Assembly (NCBI GenBank): GCA_965217265.1
Contig: CBDCHP010000018.1
Span: 62,001-126,000, forward strand
From: JAGRGG01 sp965217265
GTDB taxonomy: Bacteria; Pseudomonadota; Alphaproteobacteria; Geminicoccales; Geminicoccaceae
Length of the DNA stretch: 64,000 bases
Direction of reading: 5' to 3'
Part shown: positions 45,891-53,915 of the stretch, one piece after another
How positions within the stretch are numbered: position 1 is the stretch's first letter
How the letters are laid out: every line of letters begins with the position of its first letter
Program-made: the position numbers and the translations under genes
Notes under the pieces: model-generated
Told to the model about the DNA's origin: nothing
Seen by the model: the letters and a program-made list of their open reading frames with translations, nothing else
Database searches by the model: none

Positions 45891-46025
45891 ATGACAAAAG
45901 ATGAATTCAAGGCTGAACTGCGCAAGAAGCTGAGAGAGATACCGCTCACTGAGCGTCAAAAGTGGGTCGAACATACTGACCTTTTAATGTGGTGGAACAG
46001 AGTTCATAAGCTGATTCTTATTTAA
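45891..46025 (+). CDS. short low-GC ORF fused in frame to the Doc remnant
   Basis: 44 residues from an ATG with AAGG 8 nt upstream: MTKDEFKAELRKKLREIP then LTERQKWVEHTDLLMWWNR. It is open in the same frame as the Doc remnant but does not look like Doc. Base composition is far lower in GC than the neighbours and codons are atypical, indicating transfer. After its TAA another frame reads WDKCPGDPWQYVKSFCKDLTG, which also looks protein-like, so the present ORF may itself be a frameshifted piece of a longer foreign gene. No function recognised. Confidence 0.35.
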   Translation: MTKDEFKAELRKKLREIPLTERQKWVEHTDLLMWWNRVHKLILI

Positions 46026-46152
46026 GATGGGATAAATGTCCTGGCGACCCTTGGCAATATGTAAAGAGTTTTTGCAAAGATCTGACAGGACCAAACGCCG
46101 CTATTTAACATAAAGTCCTAGCCGTTTCCACACTTCTCTTGTCGACCAATAA

Positions 46153-46431
46153 CTAGATTTCAAATTTCCGGCTCGTGTGAACGACCGTGAGGATTTCCAC
46201 CGCGTCGCCGTTGATCTGGTAATGCACCCTGTAGGGCAAGCCGGGAATGGATAGGGCACGGGTCGGCCCGCCGCGCCACCGCCGTCCGATCTCAGGGAAA
46301 TGCTCAAGGTAGCGTATCGACTGCAACAGGCGCGCCATCGTTTGCTCGGCTGCTGCCGGGCTGTCCTCAGCGATGTAGTCGCGGATGTGGAAGAGATCGG
46401 CCCGCGAGCGCGGGCTGAACTCAATGATCAA
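46153..46431 (-). CDS. type II toxin of the ParE/RelE family
   Basis: 92 residues from a TTG at 46431. The ParE pattern is present: IIEFSPRSRADLFHIRDYIAEDSPAAAEQTMARLLQSIRYLEHFPEIGRRW...ALSIPGLPYRVHYQINGDAVEILTVVHTSRKF. RelE-type relatives cut mRNA on the ribosome, while ParE relatives poison gyrase; the sequence does not separate these cleanly, but the DYI...PAAAxQ and RRW features favour ParE. The start overlaps the end of the antitoxin gene by 11 nt, the usual coupled arrangement. Confidence 0.9.
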   Translation of the reverse strand: MIIEFSPRSRADLFHIRDYIAEDSPAAAEQTMARLLQSIRYLEHFPEIGRRWRGGPTRALSIPGLPYRVHYQINGDAVEILTVVHTSRKFEI

Positions 46432-46609
46432 GGCCGAACGCTTCCCAGACCTTCGCGGCCAGGATGCGCTTCGAGGGGTCTTTCATCTGCTCCTGACCCT
46501 CGGCGATCTGCCGCTCGACCCACGCCAGATAGTCCGGGTCCGTCGAGTCCGGCTGCTCCGTGGTGAGTTGCGCCAAGGGCGGGCGAGTCGTTTCGGTGGT
46601 GTCGCTCAT
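46421..46609 (-). CDS. antitoxin of the ParE/RelE pair
   Basis: 62 residues from the ATG at 46609, directly upstream of and overlapping the toxin. Acidic C-terminal half DPDYLAWVERQIAEGQEQMKDPSKRILAAKVWEAFG resembles short antitoxins of the ParD/stbD kind: one helix to wrap the toxin, no obvious DNA-binding domain in the N-terminal MSDTTETTRPPLAQL. No Shine-Dalgarno is evident, so the start is tentative. The first 120 nt upstream contain the single-arm palindromic element that follows argB. Confidence 0.75.
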   Translation of the reverse strand: MSDTTETTRPPLAQLTTEQPDSTDPDYLAWVERQIAEGQEQMKDPSKRILAAKVWEAFGLDH

Positions 46610-46682
46610 GGAGGTATTGTAGCACATTACCCTATCGCACCAAGCCCGATCCCAAAGCCCGAGCCATCCCCAACTCAAACTC

Positions 46683-46730
46683 GTAAAAAAGAAGAAAAAA
46701 AGCCCGCGCGGCAGCGCACGCGCAGCGTTC
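46683..46730. repeat. AACGCTTCGCG palindromic element, copy 8 (single right arm)
   Basis: Only the right arm is present: a purine tract, then GCCCGCGCGGCAGCGCACGC and GCAGCGTTC. The left arm is absent or unrecognisable upstream toward the antitoxin start. The argB stop overlaps the end (TGAACGCTGCGCG read on the minus strand). Confidence 0.8.
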
Positions 46731-47589
46731 ACCCCACTGGCGCCGAGCGGATCTGCGTGCCGATGCCGTGCTCGGTGAACAACTCCAGCAACAGCGCGTG
46801 CGGGACGCGGCCGTCGAGGATCGTGGCGGCGCGCACGCCCTTTGAGACCGCGTCGGTGCAGGTGCGGACCTTGGGGATCATGCCGCCGGCGATGGTGCCG
46901 CCCGCGATCAGGCGCTCGGCCTCGTCGAGGGTGAGCCAGGGCATGAGGGTCTTGTCGTCGTCCAAGACGCCCTGGACGTCAGTCAGCATGAGGAGGCGCC
47001 GGGCCTGAAGGGCGGCGGCGACGGCGCCGGCCGCCGTGTCGGCGTTGATGTTGTAGGTCTCGCCGTTGAGGCCGAAGCCGATGGGCGCGATGATCGGGAT
47101 GAACTCGCTCTGCACGAGCACGTCGAGGACGCCGCGATCGACGCGCTCGGGCTCGCCGACGAAGCCCAAGTCCGGGCTCAGTTGCCGGGCCTGGATCAGG
47201 CGCCCGTCCTTGCCGGACAGGCCCATCGCCTTGCCGCCGGCGTCTTGGATCGCGGCCACGATCTCCTTGTTGATCTTGCCGGCGAGCACCATCTCGACGA
47301 CCTCGACCGTGGCGGCGTCGGTGACGCGCAAGCCCGCCTCGAAGCGGGATTCGATCCCCAACCGCGCCAGCATCGCCTTGATCTGCGGCCCGCCGCCGTG
47401 GACGACGACCGGGTTGATGCCGACCTGCTTCAGCAAGACCACGTCCTTGGCGAAGTCGCGCGCCAAGTGCTCCTCGCCCATCGCGTGGCCGCCGTACTTG
47501 ATGACGAAGGTGGCGCCCGCGTGCCGGCGCATGTAGGGCAGCGCCTCGATCAGCGTGTCGGCGACGGTCTCGATCCGTTCGGCGCTCAA
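46729..47589 (-). CDS. argB: acetylglutamate kinase
   Basis: 286 residues from a TTG whose last bases overlap the engB stop (TTGA), with GGAGAGG upstream. Amino-acid kinase features: FVIKYGGHAM, VVVHGGGPQIKAML, RFEAGLRVTD, NKEIVAAIQDAGGKAMGLSGKDG, PIIAPIG...NINADTAAGAVAAAL, and GGMIPKVRTCTDAV. It phosphorylates N-acetylglutamate, the controlled second step of arginine synthesis. The N-terminal helix before the domain is the type linked to arginine-sensitive hexamers. Placement after engB is usual in alphaproteobacteria. The stop lies on a palindromic arm. Confidence 0.96.
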   Translation of the reverse strand: MSAERIETVADTLIEALPYMRRHAGATFVIKYGGHAMGEEHLARDFAKDVVLLKQVGINPVVVHGGGPQIKAMLARLGIESRFEAGLRVTDAATVEVVEMVLAGKINKEIVAAIQDAGGKAMGLSGKDGRLIQARQLSPDLGFVGEPERVDRGVLDVLVQSEFIPIIAPIGFGLNGETYNINADTAAGAVAAALQARRLLMLTDVQGVLDDDKTLMPWLTLDEAERLIAGGTIAGGMIPKVRTCTDAVSKGVRAATILDGRVPHALLLELFTEHGIGTQIRSAPVG

Positions 47590-48257
47590 GGGGCCTCTCC
47601 TCCCGGCGGCAGGGCGTAGGCGTAGAGCCGGGCCTGCAACGCCGCGATCTCGCCGCCCTTCTTGGCGCTGGTGGCGAGCGGGTCGGGCAGGGCCGCCGCC
47701 CGCTTGGCGAGGCTTTGGCGCAGATCGTCCAGGCGGCGGGCGAGTTCGGCCGGCTTGACGAGGTCGGCCTTGGTCAAGACGGGCAGGAAGGGCACCGCCG
47801 CCTTGGCCAGCGTCGCCATCACCTCGACGTCGTTCGCCTTGGCGCCGTGGCGGGCGTCGATCAGGAGGCAGACGAGGCGCAAGGACGGGCGCCCGCGCAG
47901 GTAATCGAAGATCAGTCGCTGCCACGCCTCGGCCTCGGCTTTGGGCGCCTTGGCGTAGCCGTAGCCGGGCAGGTCGACGAGCCAGAGGCGGTCCTCGCCG
48001 AGCGCGAAGAAGTTGAGCTGCTGCGTCCGGCCCGGCGTGTTCGAGGTGCGGGCGACGTCGTTGCGATTGAACAGCGCGTTGATCAGGCTCGACTTGCCGA
48101 CGTTGGAGCGCCCGGCGAACGCGACCTCGGGCGGCCCCACCTCGGGCAGGCCGTCGAGCGAGGCGACGCCGCGCATGAAGGCGGGCGGGCGGGCGAAGAA
48201 GCGCCTCGCCGCGCCGTCGTCCTCCCCGGCGTCAAAATCGGGATTGTTCGCGGCCAC
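47586..48257 (-). CDS. engB: ribosome-biogenesis GTP-binding protein EngB/YihA
   Basis: 223 residues from a GTG just after hpt. G1 loop GRSNVGKSSLIN, switch RTSNTPGRTQQLNFF, G3 DLPGYGYAK, G4 LTKADLV and G5 SAKKGGE are all in place. EngB is a small GTPase needed for late assembly of the 50S subunit. It is coupled to argB by a 4-nt overlap and separated from hpt by 4 nt. Confidence 0.96.
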   Translation of the reverse strand: MAANNPDFDAGEDDGAARRFFARPPAFMRGVASLDGLPEVGPPEVAFAGRSNVGKSSLINALFNRNDVARTSNTPGRTQQLNFFALGEDRLWLVDLPGYGYAKAPKAEAEAWQRLIFDYLRGRPSLRLVCLLIDARHGAKANDVEVMATLAKAAVPFLPVLTKADLVKPAELARRLDDLRQSLAKRAAALPDPLATSAKKGGEIAALQARLYAYALPPGGEAP

Positions 48258-48261
48258 TTTT

Positions 48262-48804
48262 CTAAGCGTCTTCCACGATCCGGCCGATATAGGGCAGGTG
48301 GCGGTACTTCTCGGCGTAGTCGATGCCGTAGCCGACGACGAAGACGTCGGGGATGACGAAGCCGACGAAGTCGGCCTCGATCGCGACCGCGCGCCTGGAG
48401 GGCTTGTCGAGAAGGGCACAGGTCCAGACCTTGGCGGCACCGTTTTGGGCCAGGAGGTCGCGGGTGAAGCTGAGCGTGCGGCCGGTGTCCTGGATGTCGT
48501 CGACGAGGAGGACGTGCCGCCCCGCGATTGAGGCCGGCATGTCGCCGATTACCTTGACCGTGCCCGAACTCTCCTGGCCCAGGCCGTAGGAGCCGACCTG
48601 GAGGAACTCGACCTTGGGCGTCATCCCTTCGGCGTCGAGGCCGCGGACCAAGTCGGCGGCGAACATGAAGCTGCCCTTCAAGAGACCGCAGAGGGTGACG
48701 TCGGCCGGCACGACGTCGGCGATCTCCTTGGCGAGTTCGCCGACGCGCGCGCTGATCTCGGCACCCGCGAACAAGACCTCGACCTCGTCGCCCGCTCGGC
48801 TCAA
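48262..48804 (-). CDS. hpt: hypoxanthine phosphoribosyltransferase
   Basis: 180 residues from a TTG. Family motifs: CGLLKGSFMFAADLVRG, the PRPP loop HVLLVDDIQDTGRTL, and the C-terminal PDVFVVGYGIDYAEKYRHLPYIG. It salvages hypoxanthine/guanine with PRPP. It stands between yidC and engB, which are usually adjacent in related genomes, so this is an insertion into a conserved block. The gap to yidC is 16 nt. Confidence 0.95.
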   Translation of the reverse strand: MSRAGDEVEVLFAGAEISARVGELAKEIADVVPADVTLCGLLKGSFMFAADLVRGLDAEGMTPKVEFLQVGSYGLGQESSGTVKVIGDMPASIAGRHVLLVDDIQDTGRTLSFTRDLLAQNGAAKVWTCALLDKPSRRAVAIEADFVGFVIPDVFVVGYGIDYAEKYRHLPYIGRIVEDA

Positions 48805-48820
48805 CGCCCGTACCCCCTAT

Positions 48821-50578
48821 TCAACCCGGCTTCACGCCGAGCTGCCACATGATGAAGCGCTGCTGGGCGATGGAGAGCATGTTGTTCCAGGTCCAGTAGA
48901 TCACGAGCCCGGCCGGGAAGGTGGCGAACAAGAAGACGAACATCACCGGCAGGAGGCTCATGATCCTTGCCTGCGTCGGGTCGGCCGGCTGCGGGTTGAG
49001 GCGCTGCTGCAGCCACATGGTGAAGCCCATGAGGAGCGGCCAGACGCCGATCATCAAGAAGGCCGGGACCGTGTAGGGCAACAGGCCGAACAGGTTGAAG
49101 ACGGTCGTCGGGTCGGGGGCCGAGAGGTCGTTGATCCAGCCGAAGAACGGCGCGTGGCGCATCTCGATCGAGACGAACAAGACCTTATAAAGGGCGAAGA
49201 AGACGGGGATCTGCACGACGATCGGCAGGCAGCCCGACATCGGGTTGACCTTCTCCTTCTTGTAGAGCGCCATCAACTCCTGCTGCATCTTCATCTTGTC
49301 GTCGGGGTACTTCTCCCGCATCCGCTGCATCTCGGGCTGCAGCTTCTTCATCTGGCTCATCGCCCGATACGACTTGTTGGCGAGCGGGAACATGACGAGC
49401 TTGACGAGCAGCGTCAGGATCAGGATGGCGATGCCGTAATTGCCGACGTGGCGGTTCAAATAGTCGAGGAGAAGGAAGAGCGGCTTGGTCAGGAAGTAGA
49501 ACCAGCCGAAATCGACGGCGCGGTCGAACAGCGGGATGTTGTACGCGTTGGAGTAGCCATCGAGCTTGTCGACCTCCTTGGCGCCGACGAACAGCCGCTC
49601 GGTGACGCTCGTCGTCTGCCCCGGCTGAACGGTGACCGCCTTGCCCAAATAGTCGGTCTGGTAGCGGGGGCTGCCGGGCGCGCCCGTCTCGCGGAAGTTG
49701 GCCGTGCGCGCCACGTCCTGCGGCGGCACCAGGGCCGAGAGCCAGTACTTGTCGCCGAAGCCGAGCCAGCCGCCGGTCGTCGTCGCCTCGATGCGCTTTT
49801 CTTCCACCAGGTCGTCATAGTCGACCTCGGTCAGCGTCTCGTCGATCGCGCCGATCGGCCCCTCGTGCAGGATGTAGTAGCCCGCGATCTCCGGCGTCCC
49901 CCAGCGGCTGATCAGGCTGTAGGGGTAGAACGTCACCGGTTGGTCGGTGTTGTTGGTGACGCTGCGCTCGACGGTGAACATGTAGTCGTCGTCGAGGCCG
50001 ATCGTCTTGCCGAAATCGAGGCCCCGACCGTTCGACCAGTTGAGACGGACGGATTGGTCGGCTTCGAGCGTCCCGCCCTCGCCCTCGACCGTCCACTCGG
50101 TCTCCGGTCCCGGCACGGGCCCACCGGCACCGTCCTGCCCGGCCGGAACCCAGCCGAACTCGGCGAAATAGGGGTTGGGGGCGCCCGCCGGGTTGAACAG
50201 CTCGATCTCGGGCGACGCAGGGTCGGGGGTCAGGTGGTAGTCGACGAGCGTCACGTCGTCGATCCGTCCGCCCTTGAGCGCGATCGAGCCGTGCAGCCGG
50301 CCGTTGTCGATCTTGAGGCGCGGCGTCGCCTCCAGGGCCGCCGCCCGGTCCACCGTCTGCACGGCGCCGGGCGCGGGCACGCCCTCGGCCGGCGCGGGGC
50401 GGGCAACCCCATCGGTTGCTGCCGGCCGCCCCGCCTGTTCTGCTTGTTCCGCCTGCTGCGCCTGCTCGGCCTGCCGCTGGCGGTCTTGCATCCGCGGGGC
50501 TTCGTAGAAGAACTGGAAGCCGAGGATGATGACGACCGAGAGGACGATGGCCAGGATCAGGTTGCGTTGGTCAGACAT
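48821..50578 (-). CDS. yidC: membrane protein insertase YidC
   Basis: 585 residues. N-terminal helix NLILAIVLSVVIILGFQFFY, a large periplasmic beta domain (about 70-350), then the conserved five-helix core: WFYFLTKPLFLLLDYL, GNYGIAILILTLLVKLVMFPLANKSYRAMSQMKKLQPEM, KMQQELMALYKKEKVNPMSGCLPIVVQIPVFFALYKVL, and ARIMSLLPVMFVFLFATFPAGLVIYWTWNNMLSIAQQ. It inserts and folds inner-membrane proteins alone or with SecYEG. The start overlaps the yidD stop by 8 nt. Confidence 0.96.
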   Translation of the reverse strand: MSDQRNLILAIVLSVVIILGFQFFYEAPRMQDRQRQAEQAQQAEQAEQAGRPAATDGVARPAPAEGVPAPGAVQTVDRAAALEATPRLKIDNGRLHGSIALKGGRIDDVTLVDYHLTPDPASPEIELFNPAGAPNPYFAEFGWVPAGQDGAGGPVPGPETEWTVEGEGGTLEADQSVRLNWSNGRGLDFGKTIGLDDDYMFTVERSVTNNTDQPVTFYPYSLISRWGTPEIAGYYILHEGPIGAIDETLTEVDYDDLVEEKRIEATTTGGWLGFGDKYWLSALVPPQDVARTANFRETGAPGSPRYQTDYLGKAVTVQPGQTTSVTERLFVGAKEVDKLDGYSNAYNIPLFDRAVDFGWFYFLTKPLFLLLDYLNRHVGNYGIAILILTLLVKLVMFPLANKSYRAMSQMKKLQPEMQRMREKYPDDKMKMQQELMALYKKEKVNPMSGCLPIVVQIPVFFALYKVLFVSIEMRHAPFFGWINDLSAPDPTTVFNLFGLLPYTVPAFLMIGVWPLLMGFTMWLQQRLNPQPADPTQARIMSLLPVMFVFLFATFPAGLVIYWTWNNMLSIAQQRFIMWQLGVKPG

Positions 50579-50888
50579 GACTTCCCGGTCGCTTCATGAA
50601 AGGGTCGGTTGGCGGCACGGGATCGAAGCCCGAGCCGCCGAACGGGTGGCAGCGAAGAAAGCGCCGCAGCGCGAGATAGCCGCCCCCGATCGGCCCGTGC
50701 CGGTCGATCGCCTCGATGGCGTAGGCCGAGCACGAAGGCATGAAACGGCAGCGCGGCCCGAGCAGCGGCGAGACGAGGTAGCGATAGGCGATGAACGGCG
50801 CTTTGAAAAGCAGACTCGCGTCTAAGCCTCGGCGGCGAGACGGCGCAGCCCGCGCGTCAGGTCGGCGACGAGATCGGTGTAGGCACAT
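50571..50888 (-). CDS. yidD: membrane protein insertion efficiency factor YidD
   Basis: The YidD core FIAYRYLVSPLLGPRCRFMPSCSAYAIEAIDRHGPIGGGYLALRRFLRCHPFGGSGFDPVP is complete, with its three conserved Cys. The frame allows 105 residues from an ATG at 50888, but that start lies 67 nt inside rnpA and gives an unusual basic extension. The family normally starts just before the core; the only nearby in-frame codon there is a CTG, so the start is uncertain. It aids YidC-dependent insertion and overlaps yidC by 8 nt. Confidence 0.88.
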   Translation of the reverse strand: MCLHRSRRRPDARAAPSRRRGLDASLLFKAPFIAYRYLVSPLLGPRCRFMPSCSAYAIEAIDRHGPIGGGYLALRRFLRCHPFGGSGFDPVPPTDPFMKRPGSHV

Positions 50889-51175
50889 GTGAGCACCTTG
50901 CGTCGCGCGACGAGGACGTAATCTTGCCCCGCGAGCCCGAGCGTCGGCAGGAGTATGGCGGCCGCGGCGCGCAGGCGGCGCTTGGCGCGGTTACGCTCGA
51001 CCGCCTTGCCAACCCTGCGCGAGGCCGTGAACCCGACGCCGATCGTGGACGGTCCGTCCCCCGCCGGGCGCGGCACCGCCTGGACGACGACCGTGCCGGC
51101 GGCGAACTTGCGCCCGGACGCGGCGCGCAGGAATTCCGCGCGCCGCCTGAGGCGCGTCAGGCGCGGCGGCGTCAG
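50822..51175 (-). CDS. rnpA: ribonuclease P protein component
   Basis: The domain is clear: LTRLRRRAEFLRAASGRKFAAGTVVVQAV and GVGFTASRRVGKAVERNRAKRRLRAAA (the RNR motif). It binds RNase P RNA for tRNA 5' maturation. From the CTG that overlaps the rpmH stop (CTGA) the length is a normal 117 residues, but there is no ATG, GTG or TTG between that point and 51308. The nearest standard starts (TTG near 51314, ATG 51325) would place all of rpmH inside rnpA in another frame and make a 167-residue protein with an odd N-terminus. Confidence 0.9.
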   Translation of the reverse strand: MTPPRLTRLRRRAEFLRAASGRKFAAGTVVVQAVPRPAGDGPSTIGVGFTASRRVGKAVERNRAKRRLRAAAAILLPTLGLAGQDYVLVARRKVLTCAYTDLVADLTRGLRRLAAEA

Positions 51176-51306
51176 GCCGACAGGCGCTTGCGGCCCCGGG
51201 CACGACGTGCGCGGATCACGTTGCGCCCGCCCACGGTCGCCATGCGGGCGCGAAAGCCGTGCCGGCGCTTGCGCACGAGTCGGCTCGGCTGATAGGGTCT
51301 CTTCAC
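51172..51306 (-). CDS. rpmH: 50S ribosomal protein L34
   Basis: 44 residues from a GTG with AAGGA upstream: KRPYQPSRLVRKRRHGFRARMAT then GGRNVIRARRARGRKRLSA, the invariant L34 sequence. It is a small structural protein of the 50S subunit and heads the rpmH-rnpA-yidD-yidC block. Its stop overlaps the candidate CTG start of rnpA; if rnpA starts further upstream the whole gene is nested inside rnpA. Confidence 0.95.
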   Translation of the reverse strand: MKRPYQPSRLVRKRRHGFRARMATVGGRNVIRARRARGRKRLSA

Positions 51307-51488
51307 CGCTCAAGGTCCTTGTCATCTAGGGCGTTGGGAATCGTGCGTCGATATAGGTGCTGGGGGCGCGGTCTGTCAAACGCCGCACCGCTCGAACCCC
51401 CATTCTATTTTGCCGGCTCTGGGTCAAGGTCGGCGGCACTTCTGCCGGCCTGGGGTAAAGCGGGGCAGTGAACGCGGCATGAAACCGC

Positions 51489-52874
51489 ATGAAGCCTAGC
51501 TCAAAACGCCCGGCGGCGGGTACGGGACCGGGCCGCGGCCTCGCCGCGCGCATCTTCTGGCTCACCGTCGGCTTCGTCCTCTTGGGCGAGATCTTGATCT
51601 TCGTGCCCTCGATCGCCCGCTTCCAGACCGTCTGGTTCAAGGCACGCCTTGACGCCGCCTACATCGCGGCACTCGCGGGCCAGGACGCGACGCCCGCGAC
51701 CGAGGCGAGGCTCCTGGACGCCGCGATGGCGCTCGCGATCACCGTCCGCTACCCCGAGCCGGCGGTGACGCTGGGACCGATGCTCCAGGCCGATCGTACC
51801 ATCGACTGCGACGAGCCCGGCTGGGTCGTGCGCATCCTGGACGCCTTCAAGACGCTGACCGAGGGCGGGCGGACGCTTCGGCTCGTGGGCACGCCGCCGG
51901 TGGCACCCGGCGTCGAGATGGAGGTCCTGGTCGACGAGGCGCCGCTCGCCCAGGAAATGCGCGCTTACGGGGTTCGCATTCTCGTGCTCTCGCTCGTCCT
52001 CTCGCTCATCGTCGCGCTCTTGTTGTTCCTGGCGCTGCGGCGGCTCATCGTCCGGCCGCTCGCCGCGATGACCGGGTCGATCACCCGCTTTCGCGACCGC
52101 CCCGAGGACGCGGGCAACGAGCGCCCGCCCTTCGCGCGCCGCGACGAGATCGGCCTCATCGACCGCGAACTGACGGTGATGCGCGCGGCCGTGCGCGCCT
52201 CCTTGCGCCAGAAGAGCCGCCTCGCGGCACTCGGCGAGGCGGTGAGCCGGATCAACCACGACCTGCGGGCGCTGCTCGCCACGGCGGTCCTCGTCTCGGA
52301 CCCGCTCGAAGCCTCGCCCGACCCCGAGGTGCGCAGAACCGCACGGCGTTTGTTCGCGGCTTTGGAGCGGGCGACGCGCCTGTGCGAGGCAACACTCGAC
52401 CTCGCCCGCCAGCGCCCGCCGACGCCGCGCTTCGAGGTCGTCCACCTGCGCCCGCTGATCGATGAGGCGCTGATTGACGGTGCTGCGGGCGTCGCGCACG
52501 ACAACCGCCTCGATCCGACGCTGAACGCCGTCGTCGACCGCGACCAGCTCTACCGCGTCTTTCTCAACCTTGCCCGCAACGCCCGGCGCGCGATGCCCGA
52601 AGGCGGCCGGATCACGGTCTCGGCCCGGATCGAAGAAAAATGGCTGGTCGTCGAGGTCGCCGACACCGGCGGCGGCGTACCGGAGACGATCAGGAACGGG
52701 GTCTTTCGCCCGTTCGTCGGCACGAGCGATGGCGGGGTCGGCATGGGCCTCGCGATCTGCCGCGACATCTTGCAGGCGCACGGTGGCGACATTGAACTGG
52801 CATCAACCGACACTGGGGGAACGACGTTCCGCCTCCGCCTGCCCCGACCCGAAGCCAGGGCCGCCGTGGCTTGA
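51489..52874 (+). CDS. sensor histidine kinase
   Basis: 461 residues. Two membrane helices (about 21-42 and 163-185) enclose a periplasmic sensor of ~115 residues. A HAMP-like linker (RPLAAMTGSITRF...DEIGLID) leads to a dimerisation helix with probable phospho-acceptor His257 in SRINHDLRALLA. The ATPase part has N box FLNLARNARRAMPEGG, G1 VADTGGGVP and G2 GGVGMGLAI. It should autophosphorylate in response to an envelope signal, but no response regulator is adjacent, so it is an orphan kinase. The signal is unknown. Confidence 0.92.
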   Translation: MKPSSKRPAAGTGPGRGLAARIFWLTVGFVLLGEILIFVPSIARFQTVWFKARLDAAYIAALAGQDATPATEARLLDAAMALAITVRYPEPAVTLGPMLQADRTIDCDEPGWVVRILDAFKTLTEGGRTLRLVGTPPVAPGVEMEVLVDEAPLAQEMRAYGVRILVLSLVLSLIVALLLFLALRRLIVRPLAAMTGSITRFRDRPEDAGNERPPFARRDEIGLIDRELTVMRAAVRASLRQKSRLAALGEAVSRINHDLRALLATAVLVSDPLEASPDPEVRRTARRLFAALERATRLCEATLDLARQRPPTPRFEVVHLRPLIDEALIDGAAGVAHDNRLDPTLNAVVDRDQLYRVFLNLARNARRAMPEGGRITVSARIEEKWLVVEVADTGGGVPETIRNGVFRPFVGTSDGGVGMGLAICRDILQAHGGDIELASTDTGGTTFRLRLPRPEARAAVA

Positions 52875-52895
52875 AGCCCGACAGGAGCTCTCGTG

Positions 52896-53285
52896 ATGTC
52901 TCGCCAGCGCCTCGCTCTTCTCCTCCTGCCCCTGACGCTTGCCGCCTGCACGCCGAAGATCGACGCGAACTACGACGAGCCAGGCTTGAGCGCCGCCATC
53001 ACGCGCGCCTACGTCGAGAACGAGGTCGAGGAGCCCTACACCTTCTGCACGTTGCCGCGCATCCGCGCGATCACCAGGACCGACCTGGTCGAGGAGGACG
53101 CGAACCGGCTCGTCCTCGACGTGCGCTACAACTACTGGGACCCGACCGGCAGCACCACGTCCGACGATTTTCCCTTCGCCTTCGGCGACCGCGACTGCGA
53201 GGGTTTCGCCACCCGCCGCTTCACGCTGGAGCGCGACCCCTTGCGCGTCGTCACCATCGGCCCGGCGCGCGACCTGCTGCGTTGA
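52896..53285 (+). CDS. putative lipoprotein
   Basis: 129 residues from an ATG with AGGAG upstream (a GTG sits one codon earlier). A type II signal peptide with lipobox LAAC (lipidated Cys near residue 19) is followed by TPKIDANYDEPGLSAAITRAY and a small alpha/beta domain with two Cys (TFCTLP and DRDCEG) that may pair. It probably sits in the periplasm, anchored to a membrane. No family recognised. It starts 22 nt after the histidine kinase stop and is likely cotranscribed with it, so it could be part of the same sensory pathway. Confidence 0.75.
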   Translation: MSRQRLALLLLPLTLAACTPKIDANYDEPGLSAAITRAYVENEVEEPYTFCTLPRIRAITRTDLVEEDANRLVLDVRYNYWDPTGSTTSDDFPFAFGDRDCEGFATRRFTLERDPLRVVTIGPARDLLR

Positions 53286-53393
53286 GAACGTCATCACGTC
53301 CACGTTACTTCCCTAAAACTGCAGTACATTACTGATGAATTGATGCATGATATTTGCGTCGACGACGTGAAAATAACGGGTAGGAGACGTAAA

Positions 53394-53915
53394 ATGGCTC
53401 AAGCCAGGGCCGGCGCCACCGACGCCGGATTTAGCATTCCGAGGATCGACGGCTACTTGGTGTGGACGATTCTGCTGGCCGGATCGGTCGCGACCGTCGC
53501 CTTCGACCTGTTCGGCCAGAGCCTGAGCCCGATGCTCGGCTTTGCCAACTTGGCGCCCGTACCGCTCGCCAACCAGACCCTCCAATCCCTCTTCGGCGCG
53601 CCGTACGAGCCGGGGGCGCAGCTCCTGCACTACGTCGCCGGATTGATCGCCTACCCGGTCGGCTGGCTGTTCGTCTTCCGGCCCTTGCAGCAGCGCTTCG
53701 CGCCGGCCGTGCCAATGTGGCTGAGTGCCATCCTCTACGGCGTAGGCTTGTGGATATTCGCCCTCTTCTTCATGGCTTCCCTCATCAACGGCAATCCGCC
53801 CTTCCTGGGCTTCACCGGGATCACCTGGGTTGCGCTCGTCGGCCACGTCATCTTCGCACTGGTCACAGCCTGGGTAATCGCGTGGCGCGAGGAGCGGGCG
53901 ACGACGGTGGTTTAA
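53394..53915 (+). CDS. hypothetical membrane protein
   Basis: 173 residues from an ATG with AGGAG 7 nt upstream; the preceding AT-rich 100 nt (53290-53390) probably holds the promoter. Four membrane segments: YLVWTILLAGSVATVAFDLFG, LLHYVAGLIAYPVGWLFVF, LSAILYGVGLWIFALFFMASLI and ITWVALVGHVIFALVTAWVIAW. HY and GH residues in the second and fourth segments are candidate functional positions. No family recognised. The TAA stop is made by the left arm of a palindromic element. Confidence 0.7.
   Translation: MAQARAGATDAGFSIPRIDGYLVWTILLAGSVATVAFDLFGQSLSPMLGFANLAPVPLANQTLQSLFGAPYEPGAQLLHYVAGLIAYPVGWLFVFRPLQQRFAPAVPMWLSAILYGVGLWIFALFFMASLINGNPPFLGFTGITWVALVGHVIFALVTAWVIAWREERATTVV

Noticed and set aside
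48614..50599. 661-codon plus-strand frame opposite yidC and hpt
   Set aside because: Its translation is low-complexity Arg/Glu/Val/Asp sequence with no motif, while the minus strand encodes intact yidC and hpt.
51501..52781. 426-codon minus-strand frame opposite the histidine kinase
   Set aside because: The plus strand has all kinase motifs and a good start; the antisense frame is Arg/Glu/Asp-rich filler.
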